Source of the DNA: Ornithinimicrobium avium
Lineage (GTDB): Bacteria > Actinomycetota > Actinomycetes > Actinomycetales > Dermatophilaceae
Length of the DNA stretch: 64,000 nucleotides
Direction: 5' to 3'
Assembly (NCBI RefSeq): GCF_003351765.1
Contig: NZ_CP031229.1
Coordinates: 806,001-870,000, forward strand
Positions 27,756-35,482 of this stretch are shown here, piece after piece. Every line of letters begins with the position of its first letter. The first letter of the stretch is position 1. Position numbers and translations under genes: made by a program. The notes under the pieces were generated by a model. The model had not been told where the DNA came from. It saw only the letters and a list, made by a program, of their open reading frames with translations, and made no database searches.

Positions 27756-28828
27756 CCACCCGCACCGACACGACCGTGGCCACGGCGGAGGCCGGCAGCT
27801 CCGGCTTCCTGGGCCGATCGGCGCGCCGCTGGTGGATGCTGGCCGGCGGTCTGGTGGTCGCCCTCGCGCTGCCCTGGTTCGTCTACCCGCCGGTGGCGAT
27901 GGACATCGCCGCCTGGGCGCTGTTCGCCGTCGCGCTGGACCTGCTGCTCGGCTACGCCGGGCTGCTGTCCTTCGGCCACGCGGCCTTCTGGGGCGCGTCC
28001 GCCTACGTCGCCGGCCTGACCGCGCTGCACTGGGGGCTGCCGTTCCCGCTCGCGGTGCTCCTCGGGGCGGTCTTCGCGATGCTCCTGGCGCTGCCGATCG
28101 GGCTGCTCTCGGTCCGCAGCAGCGGCATCTACTTCGCGATGGTGACGCTCGCCTTCGCCCAGATGATCTTCTTCATCGCCAACCAGTGGCGCGACCTGAC
28201 GCACGGGGAGAACGGCGTGCAGGGCGTGCCCACCAGCTTCTTCGGCGTCGGGCCGGTGGAGACGGACAGCTTCTGGTTCTACTACGCGGCACTACCGATC
28301 ATCATCCTCGGTATGTGGTTCGCCTGGCGGGTGGTCCACTCCCCCTTCGGCCGGGTGCTGGTCGCCACCCGCGACAACCCCGACCGGGCCAGGGCGCTGG
28401 GCTACAACGTCGAGCGCTACCGGGTGACCGTCTTCGTCCTGTCGGCCGGTCTGGCGGGCCTGGCCGGCGGCGTGTTCGCGATCAGCCACGGCTTCGTCTC
28501 CCTCCAGGAGGTCGCCTGGCAGACCTCCGGCAAGGTCGTGCTCATCACCGTGCTCGGCGGCATCGGCACCCTCTGGGGCGCGATCGTCGGAGCCGTGGTC
28601 ATCGTGCTGCTCGAGGACCAGCTCGCCTCCTCCGGCTTCGAGGGCATCGGCATCATCACCGGCTCGGTCTTCATCATCGTCGTGCTCCTCTTCCGCCGGG
28701 GCGTCTGGGGCACCCTCCAGATGCTCCTCGCGCGGCGCACCGGCCGCACGCGGGAGGGCTCGTCGCGCGTCGACGAGGACGGCGACGCCGCGATCGGCGC
28801 GGCCGACGGCGAGCAGGGGTCGCGCTAG
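27752..28828 (+). CDS. Branched-chain-type ABC transporter permease (LivM-like)
   Basis: A 358-residue permease, ten or so helices, with LLLGYAGLLSFGHAAFWGASAYVAG near the N-terminus and the family signature LGYNVERYRVTVFVLSAGLAGLAGGVFA, then GGIGTLWGAIVGAVVIVLLED. The C-terminal 35 residues are a charged cytoplasmic tail. It is coupled to LivH by a four-base overlap and closes the operon, which ends in a hairpin shared with the convergent PucR gene. Confidence 0.93.
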   Translation: MTTRTDTTVATAEAGSSGFLGRSARRWWMLAGGLVVALALPWFVYPPVAMDIAAWALFAVALDLLLGYAGLLSFGHAAFWGASAYVAGLTALHWGLPFPLAVLLGAVFAMLLALPIGLLSVRSSGIYFAMVTLAFAQMIFFIANQWRDLTHGENGVQGVPTSFFGVGPVETDSFWFYYAALPIIILGMWFAWRVVHSPFGRVLVATRDNPDRARALGYNVERYRVTVFVLSAGLAGLAGGVFAISHGFVSLQEVAWQTSGKVVLITVLGGIGTLWGAIVGAVVIVLLEDQLASSGFEGIGIITGSVFIIVVLLFRRGVWGTLQMLLARRTGRTREGSSRVDEDGDAAIGAADGEQGSR

Positions 28829-28841
28829 GAGCGTCACCGGA

Positions 28842-28872
28842 CGCAGGTCGCGCAGCGACCCTGCGACCTGCG
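28842..28872. terminator. Bidirectional hairpin between ABC operon and PucR gene
   Basis: CGCAGGTCGC (28842-28851) pairs perfectly with GCGACCTGCG (28863-28872) around an 11-base loop. It lies between the convergent stops at 28828 and 28884 and could end transcripts from both sides. Confidence 0.7.
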
Positions 28873-28883
28873 GCTCCGGCGCC

Positions 28884-30761
28884 TCAGCGGGCGGGCAGGA
28901 TCGCCAGCAGCCGGAGCGCGAGGGCGACCTCGAGGAGCCGGCCCGGCTCCTGCCACCCCTCGCCGAGCAGGCTGGTGACCCGCTCCAGGCGCTGGGTGAC
29001 GGTGTTGGGGTGCACGAGCAGCCGCTCCCCGGTGCGCGCCAGGTGCCGGTCCTCGGCCAGCCACGCCTCGAGCGTCTCGACCAGCGCCGTCCCCCGCCGG
29101 TCGTCGTAGTCCAGCACCGGGCCCAGCTGGGTCCGCACGTGCTCGGCGGGGTCCCCCCGCCCGAGCAGGAGACCGACGAACCCCAGGGACGCCGGGTCGG
29201 CCACGTCCCCGCGCCGGCCCATCGCCAGCAGCGCCTCCAGGCAGCGGACCGCCTCCCGGTGGGCCGTGCGGACGCCGTCCACGCCGGTCACCGGCCCGGC
29301 CGCCCCGATCGTCGGCCGCGCCCGGCCGACGGGTCGTTCGCCGACCCCGGAGCCGGCGAACCTGCCGACCAGGCGTCGGCCGGCGGCCAGCGGGTCCTCG
29401 CCCGGCAGCGCGAGGACGAGCCGCTCGCCGACGGGGGCGCACAGGCCACCGGCGGAGACGGCCAGCTGGTCGGCCACCTGCCCCGCGTGCCCGTCCGCGC
29501 CGTCGACCACGAGGACGACGTGGTCCCGGGCGAGGTCGGTGCCCAGCAGGGTGGCCCGTGCCGTGAGGGAGCCGGCACCGACCCGGCCGACGACCAGGTC
29601 GAGCAGCAGGTCCCCGCGCAGCCGCGAGCGGCTCTCCTCGGCGCTGCGCTGGACCACCATGAGCAGCGCGGCCGTCTGGGCGGCGCGCTCCAGGATCCGT
29701 CTGGAGGACTCGTCCACCTCGGCGCGGAGCAGGACGGCGGTGATCGGTGCGCCGTCGGCCCACACGGGGGCGACGCTGAGCCCGTCGCCCACGTGCGTGC
29801 AGTTGTCCGCCAGGACCTGCGTGACCAGGACCAGCTCCGCCGCGGTGGGCGGGGCGCCCGGCTCGCTCGTGGCCAGCGTCGCGCCCTGGTCGTCGACGAC
29901 CGCCACCGCCGCCTGGAGCACGTCCTGCAGCTCGCCGGCCACGTCGTGCAGGGTGCCACCGCGCAGCACCACCCCGGCCAGCCGGTCGTGCGCGTCTGCG
30001 GCCCGTTCGACGCTCTGCACGTTGCTGCGCAGCAGCGCCCCGGTCTCCTCCAGCTCGGTCACGGCCGCCTGCATCTGGTCGCTGCGGCGCGCGTTGTCCA
30101 GGGCGACGGCGGCGTGGGCGGCGAAGCTGGTGAGCAGGTCCACGTCCTCCCTGGAGAACGGCCGGGCGTCGTGGTTGGCCGCGTAGAGCACCCCGATGAC
30201 GGTGCGCCCCAGCAGCAGCGGCACCCCGAGGATGGCGCGCAGCTCCTCGCCGCGCACCGCGCTGTCGATGGACCGGGTGTGGTCGAACCGCTCGTCGGCG
30301 AAGTAGTCGGCCGTCGCGTAGGGCCTGGCCGTCTGCGCGACCAGGCCGCCCAGCCCCTCCCCGAACCCGAGCCGCACGTGCCGGAACTCCTCGGTGTGGA
30401 TCCCCTGGGTGATCCGCATGTAGGTCTCGCCCGCCTCGTCGTCGTTGAGCGAGAGGTAGGACACGTCGCAGGCCAGCAGCGTGCGCGCCCGGCGCACGAT
30501 CGCCTCGAGGACGTCGTCGAGGTCCTTGAGCGCCGCGAGGTCGGCGACGGTGTCGAAGAGCGCGGACAGCTCGCTCTCCCGGCGCCGACCGAGGTCGCGC
30601 AGCCGTAGGACCCGCAGGGCCAGGGCGTGCAGCCGCCGCACGTCCTCGGGCGCAACGGCGTCCTCGCCCCGCCCCTGCGCCAGGAGCGCCTCGAACTGCT
30701 CCGCGGACCGGTCCTCGGCCAGCAGCATCAGGTAGCGCTCCCCGAACGACGACGGCTCCAC
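28884..30761 (-). CDS. PucR/CdaR family transcriptional regulator with GAF domain
   Basis: A 625-residue regulator. Residues about 70-235 form a GAF sensor domain (VRRARTLLACDVSYLSLNDDEAGETYMRITQGI ... FAAHAAVALDNARR); a coiled helix leads into a middle domain, and the C-terminus carries the PucR-type helix-turn-helix: YDDRRGTALVETLEAWLAEDRHLARTGERLLVHPNTVTQRLERV. Such proteins respond to small molecules to control catabolic genes. The GTG start has no ribosome binding site; it lies four bases after the cyclodeaminase-like stop, so the two are cotranscribed. It may control the facing ABC operon or the cyclodeaminase-like enzyme; neither is shown. Confidence 0.88.
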   Translation of the reverse strand: MEPSSFGERYLMLLAEDRSAEQFEALLAQGRGEDAVAPEDVRRLHALALRVLRLRDLGRRRESELSALFDTVADLAALKDLDDVLEAIVRRARTLLACDVSYLSLNDDEAGETYMRITQGIHTEEFRHVRLGFGEGLGGLVAQTARPYATADYFADERFDHTRSIDSAVRGEELRAILGVPLLLGRTVIGVLYAANHDARPFSREDVDLLTSFAAHAAVALDNARRSDQMQAAVTELEETGALLRSNVQSVERAADAHDRLAGVVLRGGTLHDVAGELQDVLQAAVAVVDDQGATLATSEPGAPPTAAELVLVTQVLADNCTHVGDGLSVAPVWADGAPITAVLLRAEVDESSRRILERAAQTAALLMVVQRSAEESRSRLRGDLLLDLVVGRVGAGSLTARATLLGTDLARDHVVLVVDGADGHAGQVADQLAVSAGGLCAPVGERLVLALPGEDPLAAGRRLVGRFAGSGVGERPVGRARPTIGAAGPVTGVDGVRTAHREAVRCLEALLAMGRRGDVADPASLGFVGLLLGRGDPAEHVRTQLGPVLDYDDRRGTALVETLEAWLAEDRHLARTGERLLVHPNTVTQRLERVTSLLGEGWQEPGRLLEVALALRLLAILPAR

Positions 30762-30765
30762 GGGG

Positions 30766-31707
30766 TCACACTCTAGAGTGCGCCTGCCAGACCAGGGCGG
30801 CCGCGACGAGGTCCTCCAGGGCGGTCCCGACCGACTCGAAGACGGTGACCTCCTGCGACGACGACCGCCCGGTATGCCGTCGCGCCGCCAGGTCGGACAG
30901 GGTCCCCCGGACGTCCGCCCGGGTCAGGGTGCCGCGCTCCAGCGCGTCGACGATCTCGCCCGGCTCGTGCAGGGCGGCCTCGACGTCGACGAACAGGCTG
31001 GCCGAGGTGATGAGCGCCTCGTCCGCCTCATGCATCGCCGGGGTGAAGGCGCCGATGAGGTCTACGTGCGTGCCCGGCCGCACGTCCTGCGCCAGGACGA
31101 GCGGGGAGGTGGAGGAGGTCGCGGCGCTGACCACGTCGGCCCGGCGGACGCCCTCGCGCAGGTCCTCGGCCACCTCGGCCGCCAGACCCTCCTGGCGGAG
31201 GCGCTCGACCAGCTCGGCGGCGCGCCGCGCGGAGCGGGCCCAGACGCGGGTGAGGCCGACCTCCCGGACCGCGGCGTAGCAGTGCGGCAGCGCGGCGGCG
31301 ACGTTGCCGGCGCCGATGAGCAGGTGCTCGCCGACCTCGCGGGGGGCGAGGCTGTCGGCCGCCAGCGCCGAGGCAGCGGCGGTGCGCCAGCGGGTGAGCT
31401 CGGCGCCGTCGAGGACCGCGACCGGTCGGCCGTCGGTCCCGTCGGTGAGCAGGTAGGAGCCCTGGATCGCCGGCAGCCCGCGCTCGCCGTTGTGCGGGAA
31501 GTGGGCCACGACCTTGACCCCGATCCACCGGCCGCTCTCCCAGGCCGGCATGACGAGCAGGGTGGCCTGCCGATCCTCGTCCACCCGGTGGTGGCCGCGG
31601 TCGGGCACCACGACGTCGTCCTGGTGGGCGAAGGCGGTGCGCAGGGCCTCCACGAGGGCGCCCGGCTGCAGGACCGCACGTATCCGGGCGGCGTCGAGAA
31701 GCTCCAT
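30766..31707 (-). CDS. Ornithine cyclodeaminase/mu-crystallin family protein
   Basis: A 313-residue NAD(P)-dependent protein. N-terminal substrate-binding segments include DEDRQATLLVMPAW and KVVAHFPHNGERGLPAIQGSYLL; the Rossmann motif is LLIGAGNVAAALPHCYAAVREVG (GAGN rather than the common GAGxQ). The aspartate in HVDLIGAFTPAMHEAD corresponds to the conserved catalytic region. Members deaminate ornithine to proline, or reduce imino acids such as pyrroline carboxylate or alanopine precursors; which applies is unknown. It is upstream of and nearly touching the PucR regulator, which probably senses its substrate. Confidence 0.88.
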   Translation of the reverse strand: MELLDAARIRAVLQPGALVEALRTAFAHQDDVVVPDRGHHRVDEDRQATLLVMPAWESGRWIGVKVVAHFPHNGERGLPAIQGSYLLTDGTDGRPVAVLDGAELTRWRTAAASALAADSLAPREVGEHLLIGAGNVAAALPHCYAAVREVGLTRVWARSARRAAELVERLRQEGLAAEVAEDLREGVRRADVVSAATSSTSPLVLAQDVRPGTHVDLIGAFTPAMHEADEALITSASLFVDVEAALHEPGEIVDALERGTLTRADVRGTLSDLAARRHTGRSSSQEVTVFESVGTALEDLVAAALVWQAHSRV

Positions 31708-31812
31708 ACCGCTCAGACTGCCATGCGGACGGGATGAACCATCCGGTCGCCCGGCGCGACATCAGGGTGACGGTGCTCGCGTCCGGGGCACCGCACGAGC
31801 TAGGGGAAGGCC

Positions 31813-33579
31813 ATGACTCTCCACCACCTCCTCACCTCCGCCGCGGCCGCCGTCGCCCTGGTCGCCACATCCGCCGTCGGCACGTCCGCCGCGACCCTGG
31901 TCGACGGCACCGCGGCGACGGCCCTGCCCACGGCCGGCATCGCGGTGCCCGCCGCCCCCACGCTGCAGGACGGCGACCTGGGTTTCACCGTCGAGCGGCT
32001 GGCCGGCGGCACCCGCTACACCACCGCGGTGGCGGTGAGCCGGCGCTTCTCCGAGGTGGGCACCCCGGTGGTCTACGTGGCCACGGGGCGGGCCTACGCC
32101 GACGCTCTCAGCGCGGGGCCGGCCGCCTCGCGGACCGCCGGACCGGTCCTCTTCGTGACCTCCACCGGCATCCCCACCGCGACCGCGGAGGAGCTGAGCC
32201 GGCTGCGCCCGGGACGGATCGTCGTGGTCGGCGGCACCACCGTGATCAGCGATTCCGTCCAGGGCGCGCTGCGCGCCTACACGACCGGGACGGTCACCCG
32301 GCTGGCCGGTCCGGACCGCTACGGCACCTCGGTGGCCGTGAGCAGCGCGGCCTTCCCCGGCGGGGCGGACGTCGCCTACGTCGCCAGCGGCCAGACCTGG
32401 CCCGACGCGCTCTCCGGCGGCGCCGCGGCGGTGGTGCAGGAGGCTCCCGTCCTGCTCACCCGGCACGGCTCGCTGCCCGAGGAGGTGCTCGCCGAGCTGG
32501 AGCGGCTCGCTCCCTCGCGCATCATGCTGGTCGGCGGCACCACCGCGGTCTCCGACGCCGTCGCCGCCGAGCTGCGCACCGTCGCCACGACCGAGCGGGT
32601 GGCCGGTGACGACCGCTACGCCACCGCGCTGGCCCTCTCCCGGCGCGTGTTCGGCCCGGACCGGCCCGGTGTCACGATCGCCAGCGGCCTGAACTTCCCC
32701 GACGCCCTGGCCGGGGTGCCCGCCGCCGCCTCCACCCGTGGCCCGATCATGCTGGCGCGCCGCGACAGCCTCCCGCACGCGGGCGAGCTGGACCGGTTGA
32801 CGCCGGGCACGGCATACGTGCTGGGCGGGACGTCGAGCCTGTCGATCGAGGTCCCCAAGGCGGCCCAGCGCGAGCGTGGCGTGTGCTGGTCGGGTCCGGA
32901 CTACTCCGGCGGCGGCCAGCAGGTCCTGTCCACGGTGAGCGGCACGACGAGCCGCAAGATCGCCTACACCCTCGACATGGGCGGCCGTCTGGAGGGGGCC
33001 GAGGAGATCGTGGACATCCTCGTCGACCGGCAGGTCTGCACGACCTTCTTCCCGACCAGCCTGATGGCCGACACCGCGCAGGGGCGCCGGGTCATGGCCA
33101 AGATCGCCGCGCACCCCGAGCTGTTCGAGATCGGCAACCACACCGTCCACCACTGTGACTTCGTCAACGGTGGCGGCGGCTCCCCCAGCGGCGCGCCGTG
33201 CCAGCGCGAGATGACCGCCAGCTTCATCCGCCAGGAGCTCACCGACGCCGAGGCCGCGCTCAGGGCCCAGACCGGCCTGTCGACCAAGCCCTACTGGCGC
33301 CCGCCCTACGGTTCCTACAACACGTTCGTCCGTGACCAGGCCGCGGCCGTGGGCTACCCCAAGACCGTCTACTGGGCCCGCGACACCATCGACTGGGACC
33401 CGGCCACCACCACCGCGCAGATCGTGGCCCGGACGACCAGCCCGCTGCCGGCGTCCGGGTCCATCGTGCTGTCGCACCTCGGCGGCTACCGCACGCCGGA
33501 GGCGCTGCCCCAGATCATCGACGTGCTGCGGGCCAACGGCTACACCATGACGACCGTGTCGGACATGCGTGACGGCTGA
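31813..33579 (+). CDS. Secreted protein with three cell wall-binding repeats (PF04122) and a NodB-type polysaccharide deacetylase domain
   Basis: A 588-residue exported protein. The signal peptide runs to about residue 27 (ALVATSAVGTSAA). Three CW_binding_2 repeats follow (about residues 58-345), each with the pattern RLAG-DRY-TA-A-S and VGGT--VS. Residues 375-588 are a NodB homology domain: metal-type histidines in GNHTVHH (His443, His447), RPPYGSYN, DTIDWDP and SIVLSHL. Motif 1 is TLDMGG (386-391) instead of TFDDG, so the usual second Asp is Met. It would bind the wall and deacetylate peptidoglycan or another N-acetyl glycan. AGGGGAAGG precedes the ATG. Confidence 0.92.
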   Translation: MTLHHLLTSAAAAVALVATSAVGTSAATLVDGTAATALPTAGIAVPAAPTLQDGDLGFTVERLAGGTRYTTAVAVSRRFSEVGTPVVYVATGRAYADALSAGPAASRTAGPVLFVTSTGIPTATAEELSRLRPGRIVVVGGTTVISDSVQGALRAYTTGTVTRLAGPDRYGTSVAVSSAAFPGGADVAYVASGQTWPDALSGGAAAVVQEAPVLLTRHGSLPEEVLAELERLAPSRIMLVGGTTAVSDAVAAELRTVATTERVAGDDRYATALALSRRVFGPDRPGVTIASGLNFPDALAGVPAAASTRGPIMLARRDSLPHAGELDRLTPGTAYVLGGTSSLSIEVPKAAQRERGVCWSGPDYSGGGQQVLSTVSGTTSRKIAYTLDMGGRLEGAEEIVDILVDRQVCTTFFPTSLMADTAQGRRVMAKIAAHPELFEIGNHTVHHCDFVNGGGGSPSGAPCQREMTASFIRQELTDAEAALRAQTGLSTKPYWRPPYGSYNTFVRDQAAAVGYPKTVYWARDTIDWDPATTTAQIVARTTSPLPASGSIVLSHLGGYRTPEALPQIIDVLRANGYTMTTVSDMRDG

Positions 33580-33593
33580 CCGGGCCCAAGAAC

Positions 33594-33633
33594 GTCAGGC
33601 GTTCCCGGGGCCAGGACCCCGGGAAGGCCTGAC
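33594..33633. terminator. Long hairpin terminator between convergent genes
   Basis: GTCAGGCGTTCCCGGGG (33594-33610) pairs with CCCCGGGAAGGCCTGAC (33617-33633), leaving one mismatched pair and a 6-base loop. It stands 15 bases after the deacetylase stop and just before the convergent membrane-protein stop at 33652, so it serves both directions. Confidence 0.85.
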
Positions 33634-33651
33634 AGTGACGTGCGCCGGCGG

Positions 33652-34299
33652 CTACCCGGCGGCGGTCCGCCGTGCGGAGCGCGCCAGGTGCACGACGGTC
33701 CACACGTAGACCGCCAGCCACACCACGAGCACACCGATCGCGACGACGTTGAGGGTCGAGAGTCCCTCACCACCACCGCCCTCGCACGTCTGGTTGCCCG
33801 CCGCGTCGGTCACGCACGACTGCACGTCCACGGCGAAGGCCATGAGGCCGGCCAGCACCGGGAGCAGCCAGGTGGCGCCCAGCACGATCCCGCCCCAGAC
33901 CTTCTCGCCCACGCTCCACCGGCGGGCGACGACGAGCAGGACCATCCCGGCGATCCACATGGGCACGGCCACCGGCCAGAGCCAGAAGAGCAGCGCCGAG
34001 CCCACGAGCAGGACGAGGGCGCCCGCCTCCCGCCACGCGTCGGACCGCTGGGCCTGCGCAGCTCCGGTGCCGGGGGCCGCAGCGCCGCCGGCCTCGTCGA
34101 CCACGGCGGCGGGCTCGCCGAGACGGTCCAGGACCTCCCGGACCTCGACCTCCGTGGGGTCGCCGCCGAGGGCCTCGGTGAGGTGCTCGCGGATCTGCGC
34201 CTCCAGCTCGCGCGCCTCGTGCACGCGCAGCCGGGCGGTCTCCTCGTGCAGCCGGCGCAGGTAGTCCACCACCAGCGGGTGGTCGAGCGTGGTCATCAT
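33652..34299 (-). CDS. Membrane protein with N-terminal DUF1700/permease-prefix-like domain
   Basis: A 215-residue protein. Residues 1-75 form a soluble helical domain (HPLVVDYLRRLHEETARLRVHEARELEAQIREHLTEALGG ... VREVLDRLGEPAAVVDEA) like the permease-prefix/DUF1700 module that commonly follows PadR regulators. Four hydrophobic helices follow. A short Cys pair (SCVTDAAGNQTCEGGGG) lies between helices three and four, probably outside the membrane. It overlaps the PadR stop by four bases. PadR pairs of this kind control their own membrane partner in response to envelope stress; the precise function is unknown. Confidence 0.8.
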   Translation of the reverse strand: MMTTLDHPLVVDYLRRLHEETARLRVHEARELEAQIREHLTEALGGDPTEVEVREVLDRLGEPAAVVDEAGGAAAPGTGAAQAQRSDAWREAGALVLLVGSALLFWLWPVAVPMWIAGMVLLVVARRWSVGEKVWGGIVLGATWLLPVLAGLMAFAVDVQSCVTDAAGNQTCEGGGGEGLSTLNVVAIGVLVVWLAVYVWTVVHLARSARRTAAG

Positions 34300-34634
34300 T
34301 GCGGCCCCTTCCGGGTCAGTATGCGGTCGACGGAGTCCTTCAGGTCGGTCCAGGAGAGGGCGAAGTCCGCCAGGGCGACGCGCCCCCGTGGCGTCAACGA
34401 GTAGTAGCGCCGCGGCGGGCCGCTCGGCGACTCCCGCCACGAGGTGGTGACGAGCTCCTCCTTGCGCAGCCGGCTCAGCAGGGGGTAGATCGTCCCCTCG
34501 CTGGCCAGCAGTCCCTCCTCGGCGAGCTCGGTGACGAGGTCGTAGCCGTAGCGCTCCTCGTGCTGGAGCAGCGCGAGGACACAGTGCTCCAGCACTCCGC
34601 GTCGCAGCTGCGCGAGACCCTGGACCACTGCCAT
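34296..34634 (-). CDS. PadR family transcriptional regulator
   Basis: A 112-residue PadR-s1 regulator: LRRGVLEHCVLALLQHEERYGYDLVTELAEEGLLASEGTIYPLLSRLRKEELVTTSW, then the wing with PPRRYYSLTPRGR. The GTIYPLLSRLRKEELV recognition helix region is textbook PadR. It is first in a two-gene operon with a membrane protein. It has no ribosome binding site; TATCTT ends seven bases before the ATG and coincides with one of two direct repeats (34643-34661), so autorepression at a leaderless promoter is the likely mode. Confidence 0.93.
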   Translation of the reverse strand: MAVVQGLAQLRRGVLEHCVLALLQHEERYGYDLVTELAEEGLLASEGTIYPLLSRLRKEELVTTSWRESPSGPPRRYYSLTPRGRVALADFALSWTDLKDSVDRILTRKGPQ

Positions 34635-34642
34635 GCGTCACA

Positions 34643-34661
34643 AGATACCTTTAGATACCTT
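34643..34661 (-). promoter_or_regulatory. PadR operator candidate: two AAGGTATCT direct repeats overlapping the -10
   Basis: AGATACCTT occurs at 34643-34651 and again at 34653-34661, exactly one helical turn apart. On the gene's strand this reads AAGGTATCT twice; the start-proximal copy contains the -10 element TATCTT (34647-34642). TATC words are rare in this GC-rich window, so the doubled site is unlikely to be chance. The PadR protein is the natural ligand. Confidence 0.65.
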
Positions 34662-34679
34662 GCGGCGCAAGGATGCGGG

Positions 34680-34813
34680 CCCGCCGACCAAACCGGGGCA
34701 CTCGCCCCCGCCACGTCGACGAACAGCGCGGCCCGCCGACCAAACCGGGGCACTCGCCCCCGCCACGTCGACGAACAGCGCCTCCCGCCGACCAAACCGG
34801 GGCACTCGCCCGC
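34680..34813. repeat. 52-bp tandem repeat, about 2.5 copies, each with a terminator-like hairpin
   Basis: Copies start at 34680, 34732 and 34784; the first two differ only at their last two bases and the third stops after about 28-30 bases. Each contains GGGGC-ACTC-GCCCC or a shortened form, and on the minus strand the hairpin is followed by GGTTTGGT. The array fills the gap between the DUF1697 stop (34830) and the PadR promoter on the same strand, so it may insulate PadR from read-through. It is not a CRISPR: there are no unique spacers. Confidence 0.85.
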
Positions 34814-34829
34814 GTGGGCAGCCGGTGCC

Positions 34830-35387
34830 TCAGGCCTCGAGCTTCTTGACGATGCGCTGCACGGTCAGCCAGGTCCGGGTCGTGATGTCCGTGCCGTAGC
34901 TGCGCTCCAGCCAGGTCATGAGGTCGGGCGTGCGGCCCGGGACGCTGTTGTCGACGACGGCCAGGAAGGCGCGGGCCTGCGCGTCGTAGCCGACGACGCG
35001 GGCCAGCGGGTCGGGCTGCTCCGGCGGCCGTGGCGGCTCGGCCCCCTCACCCAGGGCGCCGTCCTTGAGGAAGGTCGCGGTCAGGTAGGTCCCGCGGCCG
35101 TGCGTCAGCCCGGGGAACGGGTCGCTGTCCAGCAGCGCGCGCAGCTCGGCCAGCTCCCGCACGATGGTCCCGCCGGCGATGCCGAGCCCGTCCTTCAGGC
35201 CCGCCTGGATCCGGTCCTCCAGCGCCGACGCCGGCTGCTCCTCGGCGGTGAAGACGATGTTGCCGCTGGCCAGCACCGAGCCGACCTGCTCCAGCCCGAG
35301 GCCCTCGAAGACCTCCCGCAGGCGCTCGTTGCGCATGCTCGGGTTGCTGGGCATGATGCCCCGGAGGAGCGCGGCATACCTGGTCAT
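34830..35387 (-). CDS. DUF1697 domain-containing protein
   Basis: A 185-residue soluble protein opening with MTRYAALLRGIMPSNPSMRNERLREVFEGLG and containing VLASGNIVFTAEE, the clear signature of DUF1697 (usually LLRGINVGG and SGNVVF). The family is widespread, of unknown function, with a ferredoxin-like fold. There is no ribosome binding site; TAGGTT ends six bases before the ATG, so it is probably leaderless. It is monocistronic, ending at the hairpin repeat array. Confidence 0.92.
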   Translation of the reverse strand: MTRYAALLRGIMPSNPSMRNERLREVFEGLGLEQVGSVLASGNIVFTAEEQPASALEDRIQAGLKDGLGIAGGTIVRELAELRALLDSDPFPGLTHGRGTYLTATFLKDGALGEGAEPPRPPEQPDPLARVVGYDAQARAFLAVVDNSVPGRTPDLMTWLERSYGTDITTRTWLTVQRIVKKLEA

Positions 35388-35393
35388 GACCCG

Positions 35394-35399
35394 AACCTA
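35394..35399 (-). promoter_or_regulatory. -10 element, leaderless DUF1697 gene
   Basis: TAGGTT on the minus strand, six bases before the ATG at 35387, matches TANNNT at the spacing expected for transcription from the first base of the start codon. Confidence 0.55.
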
Positions 35400-35482
35400 C
35401 CGGCGGAGCCTCCGCAGGGAGGGCGGGTGCACCGCATACCCTGAACCGACCCCGAGATCCCGGACAGGAGCGCCACCGACCC

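Noticed and set aside
30770..30780. TCTAGA-containing palindrome at the PucR start as an operator.
   Set aside because: Too short, and it spans the end of the cyclodeaminase-like gene; no second half-site was found.
34680..34813. Possible CRISPR array.
   Set aside because: The units are directly adjacent 52-bp copies without variable spacers, and no cas genes occur in the window.
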